Below, piece after piece: positions 1 through 8,942 of a stretch of DNA of 64,000 bases. Position 1 is the first letter of the stretch. Each line of letters opens with the position of its first letter. The notes under the pieces were generated by a model. It was given only the letters and a program-made list of their open reading frames with translations. It ran no database searches and was not told where the DNA came from. Source of the DNA: Sphingomonas sp. Y57 (lineage in GTDB: Bacteria; Pseudomonadota; Alphaproteobacteria; Sphingomonadales; Sphingomonadaceae); contig NZ_LDES01000092.1 in the NCBI RefSeq assembly GCF_001015195.1, forward strand, positions 1 through 64,000. Reading direction: 5' to 3'. The translations under genes were made by a program, and so were the position numbers.

Positions 1-8
1 GGCGCTGA

Positions 9-134
9 CGGCGGACAGGCGTCCTCGTGCCTCTTCGAGACGCGGCGCCCATGCTGGCAACGGGCCTCTCCCTGATCTGGAGGGACACCGGGGACGCCAC
101 CGTCGACCTGTTCGTCGCCGCCGCTCGCCCTTGA
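9..134 (+). pseudogene. 3' remnant of a probable LysR-type regulator
   Basis: Reading the third frame from base 9 gives a natural-looking protein end (key stretch LVPLRDAAPMLATGLSLIW) stopping at TGA 132-134. The pattern of a short strand followed by TGLSL-W-R and a hydrophobic helix resembles the C-terminus of a LysR substrate-binding domain. An in-frame TGA at 6-8 means the gene is either frameshifted just inside the window edge or the resemblance is accidental. It would converge on the GntR gene that follows. Upstream sequence is not available, so intactness cannot be judged. Confidence 0.3.
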
Positions 135-187
135 GGTGATATCGCTGCGCGCAGCCCGACTCGCGGCGAGCCAATTGCGCGCCCGGC

Positions 188-829
188 CTATTCCGGAGTG
201 TCCGCCTTCTTGGCATGCAAGGAGCGGCGGATATGAACGACCATCTGCGCCTTTGCCCATTCCGGGTCGCGCGCTTCGATGGCGCGAACGATGGCGGAAT
301 GCTCCGACAGGCTTTCGCCGAGCTGCTCGCGCGAATAGCTCAGTGCCGTGCTGTGAACCACGGGGATCAGGGTAAGCCGACTGATCGTCGTCGCCAGCCA
401 GCGCGAACTGGCCGCACTCGTCACCGCCTGGTGGAAGATGTGGTTCTGCTCAAGGAAACCCTCGACGTCCGGTTCCTTGGCGGAGATCGCGACCCGCATC
501 GCGTCGCAGCTGTGACGAAGTACCTCGATGCCCTCTTCGGTAATCAACGTCGCCGCGCGCTCGGCGGCCTGTCCTTCGAGCATCGTACGCAGCGCATACA
601 GCTCCGAAATATCCTCATCAGACCATTGGGTAACGAAAGAACGCTGACTGTCGGAGCGATAGATGAACATCTCGGATTCGAGGCGCCGTATCGCGTCTCG
701 TACCGGCGTCCTCGAAATCTTGCACAGCTCCGCTATTTCTTCTTCTCTGATCTGCACACCGGGTGCCAGACTTCCGTCAAGGATATTCTGCTTGATGAAG
801 TCGTATGCGCGATTGGCTGCGCTCGACAT
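188..829 (-). CDS. GntR-family (FCD/FadR-type) transcriptional regulator
   Basis: A 213-residue regulator with an N-terminal winged helix-turn-helix (residues about 5-75; the motif REEEIAELCKISRTPVRDAI is typical GntR) and a C-terminal all-helical FCD ligand/metal domain (about 85-205) with several conserved His (HIFHQAV, HSTALSY, EHSAI). FCD regulators usually repress the catabolic genes around them and are released by an organic-acid intermediate. It lies last on the minus strand, 68 bases beyond the isochorismatase gene, so it may be read with the operon or from its own promoter. An inverted repeat CTTATT-N16-AATAAG (844-871) lies just upstream of the start and could be an autoregulatory site. 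Likely controls the 898-17968 island. Confidence 0.9.
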   Translation of the reverse strand: MSSAANRAYDFIKQNILDGSLAPGVQIREEEIAELCKISRTPVRDAIRRLESEMFIYRSDSQRSFVTQWSDEDISELYALRTMLEGQAAERAATLITEEGIEVLRHSCDAMRVAISAKEPDVEGFLEQNHIFHQAVTSAASSRWLATTISRLTLIPVVHSTALSYSREQLGESLSEHSAIVRAIEARDPEWAKAQMVVHIRRSLHAKKADTPE

Positions 830-897
830 ATTTTTTCCGCCTGCTTATTTATTCGGCACTCATGCAATAAGAATGCCCCAAAGTCCACGCCGCGCGC

Positions 898-1518
898 TCA
901 GCCGCGTAGCAGCGCCAGGCCGTCAGCCTCATCGATGACTTCGGCATATTTCGCCTGGAGATCGAAGAGATTTGCTTCGTGCGGCCCGACATGCCGGTCG
1001 CCGCAACCCTGCCGTACGACCATCGGCACAAACCCATGGCACAGCGCGTCGAGCGCCGACGCTCGCACGCAACCCGAGGTCGAGAAGCCGGTGATCAGCA
1101 CCGTATCGACACCCATGACGTGCAACGTCGTGGCCAGGTCGGTACCGAAGAAGGCCGACGGATACCGCTTGCTGACCACCATGTCGCCCGGCTCGGGCTG
1201 CAGCTCCTCGACGAAGTCCCCCAGTGCCGAGCCCTCGACGAAGCTCTTGAGAGCGGGCACCTTGCGATAGAACAGACCACCGTTCAGGCCATCGCGATCA
1301 TAGACCACGTTGGTGAAGATCACCGGCCGCCTGGCCTGCCGTGCCGCCGCCGCCAGTCGCCGGTTGACTGCCAGCACCTCGTCCGGCCCCGCGTAGAGCG
1401 AAGCGGCCGGATCGACATAAGCCCGCACGACATCGACGATCAGCAGCGCGGGCGACGTCCCCGGACGCAGCCGTCCATCAAACACATCGGTGTAGCTGGC
1501 GGCCAGATCGTCACTCAT
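898..1518 (-). CDS. isochorismatase-family amidohydrolase, N-carbamoylsarcosine/maleamate amidase-like
   Basis: A 206-residue cysteine hydrolase. The catalytic triad is visible as Asp29 (LLIVDVV), Lys117 (VSKRYPSAF) and Cys150 (FSTSGCVRASALDA), with the GDRHVGPHEANLFDL segment also seen in N-carbamoylsarcosine amidase. Members hydrolyse carbamoyl or amide groups, releasing ammonia, for example N-carbamoylsarcosine amidase in creatinine breakdown and NicF maleamate amidase in nicotinate breakdown. Its start overlaps the stop of the upstream CoA-transferase by one base, so the two are cotranscribed. Lying in an operon with HyuA/HyuB, it probably removes the amide left after ring opening. The exact substrate cannot be read from the sequence. 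Confidence 0.88.
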   Translation of the reverse strand: MSDDLAASYTDVFDGRLRPGTSPALLIVDVVRAYVDPAASLYAGPDEVLAVNRRLAAAARQARRPVIFTNVVYDRDGLNGGLFYRKVPALKSFVEGSALGDFVEELQPEPGDMVVSKRYPSAFFGTDLATTLHVMGVDTVLITGFSTSGCVRASALDALCHGFVPMVVRQGCGDRHVGPHEANLFDLQAKYAEVIDEADGLALLRG

Positions 1519-2717
1519 CAGATAGCCCCTGCGACGCGCAGTGCCTGAATCTGCGCCTCATCCATTTTCAGCAGCTCGCGGAAGACCTCCTCATTGTGCT
1601 CGCCGATTGTGGCCGGCGCAAGCGAACGCACGCCGCCCGGCGTCTCCGACAATTTGGGAAAGCTGTTCTGCATTTTGAAGCTGCCCCAGCGCGGGCTTTC
1701 GACCGAGATGAGCGCTTCGCGCGCCGCGAAATGCGGATCGTCGAGCATCTCGGCAGCGGTATAGATCTTCCCCGCGGGCACCGAATGCTCGATCATCAGC
1801 GCCTCCACCTCTTCCACGCTATGGGCGCTCGTCCATCGGGCGATGAGTTCGTCGAGTTCCCGCTGATGGCGGCCCCGCGCGCGATGGGTGGCATAGCGTT
1901 CGTCAGTCGCCAGTTCGGGCTGCCCCATTGCCTTGCACAGGCGGGCGAATACGGCATCCTGATTGGCGCCGATCAGATACTCGCCGTTGCGGCAGGGATA
2001 GACGTTCGATGGCGCGACGCCCTCGAGCGTCGACCCCGTCCGCTGACGGACGTGACCGGAGACCATATATTCAGGCACCAGGCTTTCCATCACCTGCAGC
2101 ACGGCCTCGTATAGCGCGCTGTCGACGACCTGGCCCCGCCCTGTACGCTGACGGGCATGGAGTGCCGCAAGCGCGCCCAGGCAGCCGAATGTGGCAGCCA
2201 GGGTATCGCCGATCGAGACACCCATGCGGCTCGGCGGGCGATCGGGATCGCCGACGATCGCCCGCCAGCCACCCATTGCTTCGCCGATGCCGCCGAAGCC
2301 GGCCCGCGAGGAATAGGGTCCGCTCTGTCCATAGCCGGAGACGCGGACGATGATCAGGCGCGGGTTGATCGCCTGAAGGACATCGGGCCCGAGCCCCCAC
2401 TTCTCCAACGTGCCGGGTTTGAAATTCTCGATCAGGATGTCGGCATGCTCGACCAGCTGTCGAACGATCTCCTGGCCTTCCGGCACGCGCAGATTGGCCG
2501 AAACCGACTTCTTGTTCCGGGCGACGACCTCCCACCAGAGCTTAGCCTCGCCATGTCCCCAGGCACGCATCGGATCACCCTGCTCGGGCGGTTCGACCTT
2601 GATTACCTCGGCTCCCATATCGCCGAGGAGCTGGCCGCAGAAAGGCCCGGCAATGAGCTGTCCCAGCTCGACGACGCGAATGTCCTTCAGCGCGCCGGTG
2701 TTTTCGATATCGGGCAT
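1518..2717 (-). CDS. CaiB/BaiF type III CoA-transferase
   Basis: About 399 residues, the usual family length. The N-terminal RVVELGQLIAGPFCGQLLGD and VIKVEPPEQGDPMR segments are signatures of formyl-CoA-transferase-like enzymes, and the likely catalytic Asp lies in SIGDTLAATFG. Such enzymes move CoA from a donor such as succinyl-CoA to a carboxylic acid. I prefer ATG 2717 (MPDIENTG) over an in-frame upstream ATG at 2753, because GGAG/AAAGG precedes it and it then no longer overlaps the hyuB stop at 2723. Sitting beside an HMG-CoA-lyase-like gene, it may activate a hydroxy-diacid for retro-aldol cleavage. Confidence 0.9.
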   Translation of the reverse strand: MPDIENTGALKDIRVVELGQLIAGPFCGQLLGDMGAEVIKVEPPEQGDPMRAWGHGEAKLWWEVVARNKKSVSANLRVPEGQEIVRQLVEHADILIENFKPGTLEKWGLGPDVLQAINPRLIIVRVSGYGQSGPYSSRAGFGGIGEAMGGWRAIVGDPDRPPSRMGVSIGDTLAATFGCLGALAALHARQRTGRGQVVDSALYEAVLQVMESLVPEYMVSGHVRQRTGSTLEGVAPSNVYPCRNGEYLIGANQDAVFARLCKAMGQPELATDERYATHRARGRHQRELDELIARWTSAHSVEEVEALMIEHSVPAGKIYTAAEMLDDPHFAAREALISVESPRWGSFKMQNSFPKLSETPGGVRSLAPATIGEHNEEVFRELLKMDEAQIQALRVAGAI

Positions 2718-2722
2718 CACCT

Positions 2723-4594
2723 TTACTCCGCCGCCACAGCGTGGCGGGTCCAAATCGGTTGACGCGGTGCCGGCAGGCCGGTCTCCGCTTCACAGGCCGC
2801 ACGCAGTGCCTCGACCTCCCCGCCGAAATCGAAGATCGCCGCGGGGTCGGCGGCGGGCATGGTCGATCGAAGCTGCGCGGTCGCCTCGATATCGACGGCG
2901 CCATCGACGATCACCACGCCATAGGCGCGGGCGCCTTCGACAGTGACGAGCCCCTGGCGGACCTCCTTCGCGACGAGTTCGGGATCGCGCTGCAACGGAT
3001 CGCCCCAGCCGCCGCCACCCCAGGTGATGAAGTGAAGCCTGTCACCGGCTTCCACCGCAACATTTTCCAGCTTGTTGCCGATGATCTGGCTGGTCCCGTC
3101 TGCTTTTTCCAGGACCTTGCGCGCGCGGGCACCGGGCCGCCCCCCATTGACGCCCCAGGGCTTGGTGAACCAGCGATCGTCATGGATGGCGATCGTTCCC
3201 GGTTCGGTAAAGCGGTAGGTCATGTGGATTCCGTTGCCGCCGCGATGGAGACCCGCGCCGCCAGAATCCGCAACGGTTTCGTAACGTTCGATGATCAGCG
3301 GGAAATAACGCTCCAGAAACTCGTTGGGCACGTTGGTGAAACCCGGCCACAGCGAATGGCCGTCGGGTCCGTCGCCGAGCGGGCGGCCGGGAATGCCGCC
3401 GAAACCGATCTGGAACAACTGGAACCAGCGCCCCTCTCCGTCGGTGCCCGAAAAGAAAAGATGCGGGCTGGAGGAGAAGCCTGCGGCGTTGAGGAATTGC
3501 GGCGTCTTCTGACCCAGCAATCCGCCCAGGATGTCGAAGATACGACCCAGCGCATGGGTACGACCCGACAATGCGGCAGGATAGTTGGGCTTGAGCAGCG
3601 AGCCTTGCGGAATACGCACCTCGATCAGGTCGTAGAACCCGTCGTTGAACAGGATCTGCGGATCGAAGACCATGATCATGTAGATGCCGAAGAACATCTT
3701 GAACATGTTCTCGTTGAGATAGAAGTTGATCGCCGCCGGGCTTTGCGGATCGGTCCCGTCGAAATCGAGGATGACCTTCTCGCCCTCGCGCCACATCGAG
3801 CAGCGGATGCGATAGGGACCGAAACCCATGCCATCGTCGCAGATATAGTCCTGGAAGCTGACCGGCTCCTCGCCGATGGAGGTCGCGATCAGATGCTTCA
3901 TCGCGCGCCGATTGCGCGCCAGCAATTCGCCGGTCGCGGCAACATAGGTATCCTCGCCGAACCGGTCCGCCATCTCCTGCACCCGGCGCGCCGCAACACG
4001 GCAGGCGGCGATCAGGGCGTTGAGATCCGCCGAGCACCAGTCCGCCTTGCGCGACTGGTGCATGACCAGCCGGATCAGATCGGCATTATATTCGCCCTTG
4101 GAGTAAATCTTGACCGGCGGGATCCGGACGCCTTCCTCGAAGATGGAATGGGCGTCGATCGGCATCGATCCGACGACCTTGCCGCCGATATCGGATTGGT
4201 GGCCGAACATCGCCGTGTAGGCGAGAAGGCGACCGCCGCGATAGACCGGCAACAGCACCATCCAGTCGTTCGAATGGCTGATCGCGCCTTCGACCGAATA
4301 GGGATCGGACATGAGAAACATGTCCCCTTCTTCGACCGTTCCGTCATATCCGCGCAGGAAGCCGTCGATGAACGAGCCGAACTGGCCGACGATCATCCGT
4401 CCCTTGTGATCGGCGATCAGCGGGAAGGCATCGCCCTGTTCGCGTATCCCTGGCGACATGGCGGTACGCACCAGCGTCGCATCCATTTCGACGCGCGCAT
4501 TGCGAAGCGCGTTCTCGATCACCTCCAGAGTGACCGGATCGATCGTCTGGGCGGTGAACGGCGCCGAATTGCTTTCAATGATCTTAGCGGGCAT
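2723..4594 (-). CDS. hyuB: hydantoinase B/oxoprolinase-type subunit (HyuB)
   Basis: A 623-residue protein with the HyuB family features DPVTLEVIENALRNA, VRTAMSPGIREQGDAFPL and YSVEGAISHSNDWM. Close to the C-terminus comes a Gly-rich ITWGGGGWGDPLQRDP segment that is standard in N-methylhydantoinase, 5-oxoprolinase and acetophenone/acetone carboxylase beta subunits. With HyuA it forms an ATP-dependent enzyme that opens cyclic amides or carboxylates ketones. The start at 4594 follows AAGGAGG and overlaps hyuA by 11 bases, indicating translational coupling. The neighbours (NCS1 permease, carbamoyl-amidase-like hydrolase) favour a cyclic amide, imide or ureide substrate over carboxylation, but this is inference. 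Confidence 0.93.
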   Translation of the reverse strand: MPAKIIESNSAPFTAQTIDPVTLEVIENALRNARVEMDATLVRTAMSPGIREQGDAFPLIADHKGRMIVGQFGSFIDGFLRGYDGTVEEGDMFLMSDPYSVEGAISHSNDWMVLLPVYRGGRLLAYTAMFGHQSDIGGKVVGSMPIDAHSIFEEGVRIPPVKIYSKGEYNADLIRLVMHQSRKADWCSADLNALIAACRVAARRVQEMADRFGEDTYVAATGELLARNRRAMKHLIATSIGEEPVSFQDYICDDGMGFGPYRIRCSMWREGEKVILDFDGTDPQSPAAINFYLNENMFKMFFGIYMIMVFDPQILFNDGFYDLIEVRIPQGSLLKPNYPAALSGRTHALGRIFDILGGLLGQKTPQFLNAAGFSSSPHLFFSGTDGEGRWFQLFQIGFGGIPGRPLGDGPDGHSLWPGFTNVPNEFLERYFPLIIERYETVADSGGAGLHRGGNGIHMTYRFTEPGTIAIHDDRWFTKPWGVNGGRPGARARKVLEKADGTSQIIGNKLENVAVEAGDRLHFITWGGGGWGDPLQRDPELVAKEVRQGLVTVEGARAYGVVIVDGAVDIEATAQLRSTMPAADPAAIFDFGGEVEALRAACEAETGLPAPRQPIWTRHAVAAE

Positions 4595-6653
4595 CGAGGC
4601 CTCCTTCGGCCGGAGTGATCAGGATATTGCCGACATGGTCGACGGTGGCGAGGCATCCGCCCTCGATCAGAGTGGTCGAGTCCATCTCGATCACGATCGC
4701 GGGGCCAGGAATGACGTCGCCCTGTTCGAGCTTCGCGCGGTCGTAGATCACCGCAGGACGCAACTCGCCATCGAGCCACATCTCGTGATCGCGAAGCTTG
4801 GCCTGGGCGGGATCGCCGTCCCCCCGGGGCAGTTCGGCCGCCGGCAGGTCGAGCATCGCTCCCATCGCCACCGCGCGCAGATTCACCAGCTCATGAGGGC
4901 TGGCCATGTTGAAGGTGAAGAGCCGCTTGTGCTCCTCGTCGAAGCGCGCGGCGATTCCGGCCAGGCCGTCGCGGCGGATCGTCTCGGCATCGATCGAGAG
5001 CGGGACTTCGAACGCCTGCCCCTCGTAACGGACGTCGATCTCGAAGACGCTGCTGATCTCCTCAGAGGGAACGCCGTCGTCGCGAAGCTGCTGCTCGACC
5101 TGCGTCTGCATCTCGCTGAGGATCGCGAGCACCTCCTCCTCGCTGGTTTCAATGAAGCGCTTGGAGAAGGAACGCGCGGTTTCCGTGCGGGTCCGGGTCG
5201 TGGCGTCGCCAAGCGCGCACAGCACGCCGGGGGAAACCGGCGATACGGCCGGCCAGCTGCCCATCAGGCGGGCCACCGCGTTGACATGGAGCGGACCGGC
5301 ACCGCCGAAGCCCATCAGCGCGAAGTCACGCGGGTCATAGCCTTGCTGGACGGAGATCATGCGCAGCGCGCCGAACATATTCTCGTTGACGATATCGATG
5401 ATCCCGCGGGCGGCTTCGAAGAGCCCGATACCGAGGGCGTCGGCGATCGTCTGGACGGCCCTGATCGATCCCTCGCGGTCGAGCTTGAAGGTACCGCCGA
5501 GCAGAGCCTCGGGCAGATAGCCGAGAACCACGTTGGCATCGGTCACGGTAGGCAGGGTGCCGCCCTTGCCATAAGCGACCGGCCCCGGCGCGGCGCCAGC
5601 TGACTGGGGACCGACCCGCAAGGCGCCGGTCAGCTCCGGCACATAGGCGATCGACCCGCCGCCGGCGCCCACCGTCTTCACGTCGAGAGCCGAGGCGCGG
5701 ACAGCGAGATGGCCGACCTCTGTCGTGCGCACGCGGCGCGCTTCCAGATTCTCGATCAGCGCGACGTCGGTCGAGGTGCCGCCCACGTCGAGCGTCAGGA
5801 TATTCCTGATGCCCGCATTCTTGCCAACCCAAAGGGCTCCGGTGACGCCGCCGGCCGGCCCCGACATGAGGAGCGACACCGGGTGCTGCTCCGACATCTC
5901 GGACGACATGAGCCCGCCATCGGACCGGAGAAGCGCGAGCCTCCCTGCCATGCCGCTCTCGCGCAGCTTCGCGCGCAGGTTACGGACGTAGCGGCCGACC
6001 ACCGGACGGACCGCAGCATTGGCAACGGTCGTCAGCGTGCGCTCATATTCCTGCATTTCGGGCAGGACTTCGTGGCTGAGCGACACGGGAATATCGGGCA
6101 TCACCTCGGCCGCGATCTCGGCGACGCGGCGTTCGTGGCGGCCGTCCAGATACGCATTCATGAGGGACACGGTGAGCGCCTCGACACCGTTCGCCTTGAG
6201 CTTTTCCAGCTGGGCACGGATATCGGCGTCATCCACCGGCTCCATCTCTCGGCCGCGCGCGTCGAGCCGCCCTTCGATTTCGAAGGTGTCCAGCAGGGCG
6301 GCAAGCGGTTCGGGTTTCGGCCAGATAATCCAACCCGCCAGACCGCCCGGCACATAGCTGCGCGCGATCTGCATGATCTGGCGATAGCCCTTGGTGACGA
6401 TCAGGCCGACGCGAGCGCCCTTGCCTTCAAGCACCGCGTTGGTCGCCACGGTCGTGCCATGCAGGAATGTCTTGATGTCTTCCGGCTTAATCCCGGCAAG
6501 ATCACAGATCGCCTGGACGCCGTTGAGAATGCCCACCGAACTGTCCGCTGGGGTCGAAGGCGTCTTGTGCCGCCAGAAGCTGCCCGAGTCCTCTTCGAGC
6601 AGCAGTAGATCGGTGAAGGTACCACCGACGTCCACGCCGAGACGATATGCCAT
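4584..6653 (-). CDS. hyuA: hydantoinase A/oxoprolinase-type ATPase subunit (HyuA)
   Basis: A 689-residue ASKHA-fold ATPase subunit. The phosphate-binding motif LGVDVGGTFTD is at residues 5-15. A second nucleotide motif, TLDVGGTSTDVALIE, lies near the middle and GFGGAGPLHVNAVA follows in the second half. The family phosphorylates a cyclic amide or ketone so that the partner HyuB can hydrolyse or carboxylate it. The start at 6653 has a CCGGAG ribosome site, and the gene begins one base after the HMG-CoA-lyase-like stop, so it belongs to the same transcript. Full length compared with single-domain HyuA proteins. Substrate is not predictable from the sequence alone. Confidence 0.93.
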   Translation of the reverse strand: MAYRLGVDVGGTFTDLLLLEEDSGSFWRHKTPSTPADSSVGILNGVQAICDLAGIKPEDIKTFLHGTTVATNAVLEGKGARVGLIVTKGYRQIMQIARSYVPGGLAGWIIWPKPEPLAALLDTFEIEGRLDARGREMEPVDDADIRAQLEKLKANGVEALTVSLMNAYLDGRHERRVAEIAAEVMPDIPVSLSHEVLPEMQEYERTLTTVANAAVRPVVGRYVRNLRAKLRESGMAGRLALLRSDGGLMSSEMSEQHPVSLLMSGPAGGVTGALWVGKNAGIRNILTLDVGGTSTDVALIENLEARRVRTTEVGHLAVRASALDVKTVGAGGGSIAYVPELTGALRVGPQSAGAAPGPVAYGKGGTLPTVTDANVVLGYLPEALLGGTFKLDREGSIRAVQTIADALGIGLFEAARGIIDIVNENMFGALRMISVQQGYDPRDFALMGFGGAGPLHVNAVARLMGSWPAVSPVSPGVLCALGDATTRTRTETARSFSKRFIETSEEEVLAILSEMQTQVEQQLRDDGVPSEEISSVFEIDVRYEGQAFEVPLSIDAETIRRDGLAGIAARFDEEHKRLFTFNMASPHELVNLRAVAMGAMLDLPAAELPRGDGDPAQAKLRDHEMWLDGELRPAVIYDRAKLEQGDVIPGPAIVIEMDSTTLIEGGCLATVDHVGNILITPAEGGLDAR

Positions 6654-6654
6654 G

Positions 6655-7602
6655 TCAGTTGCTCCGGATATCTTGGAGATCGGTGGAAGGCCTTGGGAAA
6701 CCGCCGGCCTGCGCCACCATCGAAGGAAGTTTCTTGCCCATCACGCCAGCGAACCATTGGCTTGCGTCGATCAGGCGACCGAGATCGAGGCCCGTCGACA
6801 CTGCCGATCGTTCGAGCAGATACTGGACGTCCTCTGTCGGGACATTGCCCGCTGCGCCGGGAGCAAAGGGGCAACCGCCCAACCCGCCAAGCGAGGCGTC
6901 GATGGTCTCGGCACCCGCCTCCACCGCCGCCCAGACATTGGCGAGACCGGTGTTGCGGGTGTTGTGGAAATGACAGCGGATCGGGATATCCGGCACCGCG
7001 GCACGTACCCGACCGATCAGGTCGGTGACCTGGGCGGGTACGGCCACCCCGATGGTGTCCGCAAGCGCGATCTCGCGCGGGGCGGCCTCGGCGAGGCGGC
7101 GCGCCATCTCCACGACGCGATCGGGAGGGACTTCGCCCTCGAACGGGCAGCCGAACGAGGCCCCGATCGTCGCCTGGCCGCTGCGCCCGCGCTGTTTCGC
7201 GAGCTTTACGACGTCCTGCGCTATCGAAACGGACTCCATCGACGTCTGGCCCTGGTTCCGCATCGCGAAGCTGTCGCTTGCGACGCAGACGGCGCCAAGT
7301 TCGTTCACCTTCGTCTCGAGCGCCCGTTCGGCGCCACGCACGTTGAGCACCAACCCTATATAGGTGACGCCATCGACATCGGGCAGCAATGCGACCACCT
7401 CGGCGGCATCTGCCATCTGCGGAACCTTGCGCGGATTGACGAAGCTCGTCACCTCGATCCGACGCACGCCCGCTTCGATCGCGCGGCGAACCATCGCCAC
7501 CTTGGATTCGGTGGATACGATGATGCTCTCGTTCTGCAGCCCATCGCGCGGTCCGACTTCGACAATTTCTACACTTTTGACCACAATCCTAAGTCCCGAC
7601 AC
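6655..7602 (-). CDS. HMG-CoA-lyase-family enzyme (hydroxyacyl-CoA lyase)
   Basis: A 315-residue TIM-barrel lyase of the DRE-TIM superfamily. It shows VEVGPRDGLQNE near the N-terminus (metal and catalytic Arg/Asp), ADTIGVAVP, the metal-binding HFHNTRNTG and the mobile catalytic loop GGCPFAPGAAGN with its Cys. Known members split 3-hydroxy-3-methylglutaryl-CoA or related 3-hydroxyacyl-CoAs into acetyl-CoA plus a keto product. Next to a CoA-transferase, a citramalyl- or alkylmalyl-CoA-type substrate is a reasonable guess. The start is uncertain: GTG 7602 has no clear ribosome site and GTG 7584 is an alternative. Both precede the conserved core. Confidence 0.88.
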   Translation of the reverse strand: MSGLRIVVKSVEIVEVGPRDGLQNESIIVSTESKVAMVRRAIEAGVRRIEVTSFVNPRKVPQMADAAEVVALLPDVDGVTYIGLVLNVRGAERALETKVNELGAVCVASDSFAMRNQGQTSMESVSIAQDVVKLAKQRGRSGQATIGASFGCPFEGEVPPDRVVEMARRLAEAAPREIALADTIGVAVPAQVTDLIGRVRAAVPDIPIRCHFHNTRNTGLANVWAAVEAGAETIDASLGGLGGCPFAPGAAGNVPTEDVQYLLERSAVSTGLDLGRLIDASQWFAGVMGKKLPSMVAQAGGFPRPSTDLQDIRSN

Positions 7603-7629
7603 AAAATTGCTTCATCACACCTGCCGCAC

Positions 7630-8928
7630 CTATCCTCTGGCCGCGCGGCGCAGCGGAAAGCTCCGGAGGAGAAGAAACGCCGCCATGCTCACGAGCAGGC
7701 CGAACAGCGAAGGCAGAATGAAGGGCGGCGTGAAGAAGGTTGCGAGCGCCCCCGTAAAGAAGGCGGCCAATGCCGGCAGGCTCGCCTCCTCCTCGATCGT
7801 TTCGCTGTCACGACCGCGACGCAGCCCGCCAAGAAGATAATATTGGCAGAAGACCGGTCCGATGATCGGCGGCGCGACATTCCCCAACACAGTGATGAAA
7901 CCTTCGAAATGCTGGTAGAGGCCGAAGGCTCCGATCGTGCCGCCCAGGCCGATGGCCAGCGTCACCAGGCGACGCGGCCAGGCCGTCGCCGCAGCGACCT
8001 GGACTCCGGGGAAATAGATGTTGGCGCTGCCGGAGACCCACAGCGACAGCGTCATGGTAAGCAGCCCCAGCGCACCCAGCAGGGCGCCCTGCGCGATCAA
8101 CACCGCCGTGAATTCGTAATGGCCTCCGCTCGCGACACCGATCGCGCCGAATATCTGCATCATCCACTGCGCCACCATCAGCGCGCAGAAGGGGATGCCC
8201 ATCGCGACACCCCTGCTGCGTGCGAAGCGCGTATATTCGGCCATCACGATCGCGCCGACGATCCACGATCCGACGACCATGTTGATGCCGCCGAGATGGT
8301 CGACGACGGCGGGCGCCCTTTCTCGAGCCTGCTGCATCAGGCCGGCCCAGCCGCCCAGCCGATCGATCTGGATCGAGCAGGCATAGAGGCCGGTACCCAC
8401 CAGCAGCACGGCCTTGGGCACCGCCAGCTTCTCCAGACTGCGGATACCGAAGATCGTGGTGATCGTGATCAATATGCCGCCGCCGATCGCGGCCAGGGCG
8501 AAGACAAGGCCGCTATCGCTCTGCGCCCAGGCGAACCCCATCGCGCCGACCACGACGGCATGCCATCCGGTGGCGAGAATGGCGACCAGGAAGACCGGGA
8601 GCAGCGCCCCCTTCCTTCCATAGATGGCCCGGAACAGCAGACCGGTGTTGAGCCCGGTACGAAAACCGATCTCGCCAGCCAGCCAGCCGATCAACAAGGT
8701 GATCGTGTTGCCCGCCAGGGTAACGAACAGGAAATCCTCGAACGGCATCTTCTTGATGAGCGTGCCGCCAACCAGCATTCCCGTTGCGAGGACGCCCCAG
8801 CAGAAGGCCACGAGCAGGAGCAGCACGCCGCTCTGTTTCCGATCGGCCGTGATCGGGCCGTTCGGATCATCATGCGCATCGGCCTGGTTATCGGCGAACC
8901 AACGGCGCCACGTGCGTGCTCCCCCCAT
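7630..8928 (-). CDS. NCS1-family nucleobase/hydantoin:cation symporter (CodB-like)
   Basis: A 432-residue inner-membrane transporter with about 12 hydrophobic segments and a hydrophilic N-terminal tail (residues 1-35). Segments such as KKMPFEDFLFVTLAGNTI, RTGLNTGLLFRAIYGRKGA and a Trp-rich ATGWHAVVVGAMGFAWAQ helix match the purine-cytosine permease/NCS1 superfamily, which imports cytosine, uracil, allantoin or hydantoins with Na+ or H+. The start at 8928 is well supported by AAGGAAGG. Its place in the hyuAB operon is the main reason to think that the operon substrate is a nitrogen heterocycle. Confidence 0.88.
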   Translation of the reverse strand: MGGARTWRRWFADNQADAHDDPNGPITADRKQSGVLLLLVAFCWGVLATGMLVGGTLIKKMPFEDFLFVTLAGNTITLLIGWLAGEIGFRTGLNTGLLFRAIYGRKGALLPVFLVAILATGWHAVVVGAMGFAWAQSDSGLVFALAAIGGGILITITTIFGIRSLEKLAVPKAVLLVGTGLYACSIQIDRLGGWAGLMQQARERAPAVVDHLGGINMVVGSWIVGAIVMAEYTRFARSRGVAMGIPFCALMVAQWMMQIFGAIGVASGGHYEFTAVLIAQGALLGALGLLTMTLSLWVSGSANIYFPGVQVAAATAWPRRLVTLAIGLGGTIGAFGLYQHFEGFITVLGNVAPPIIGPVFCQYYLLGGLRRGRDSETIEEEASLPALAAFFTGALATFFTPPFILPSLFGLLVSMAAFLLLRSFPLRRAARG

Positions 8929-8942
8929 CGACCTTCCTTTCG

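Noticed and set aside
2741-4618. 625-codon plus-strand open frame
   Set aside because: Antisense shadow of hyuB with no motif and no ribosome site; the minus-strand protein has clear family signatures.
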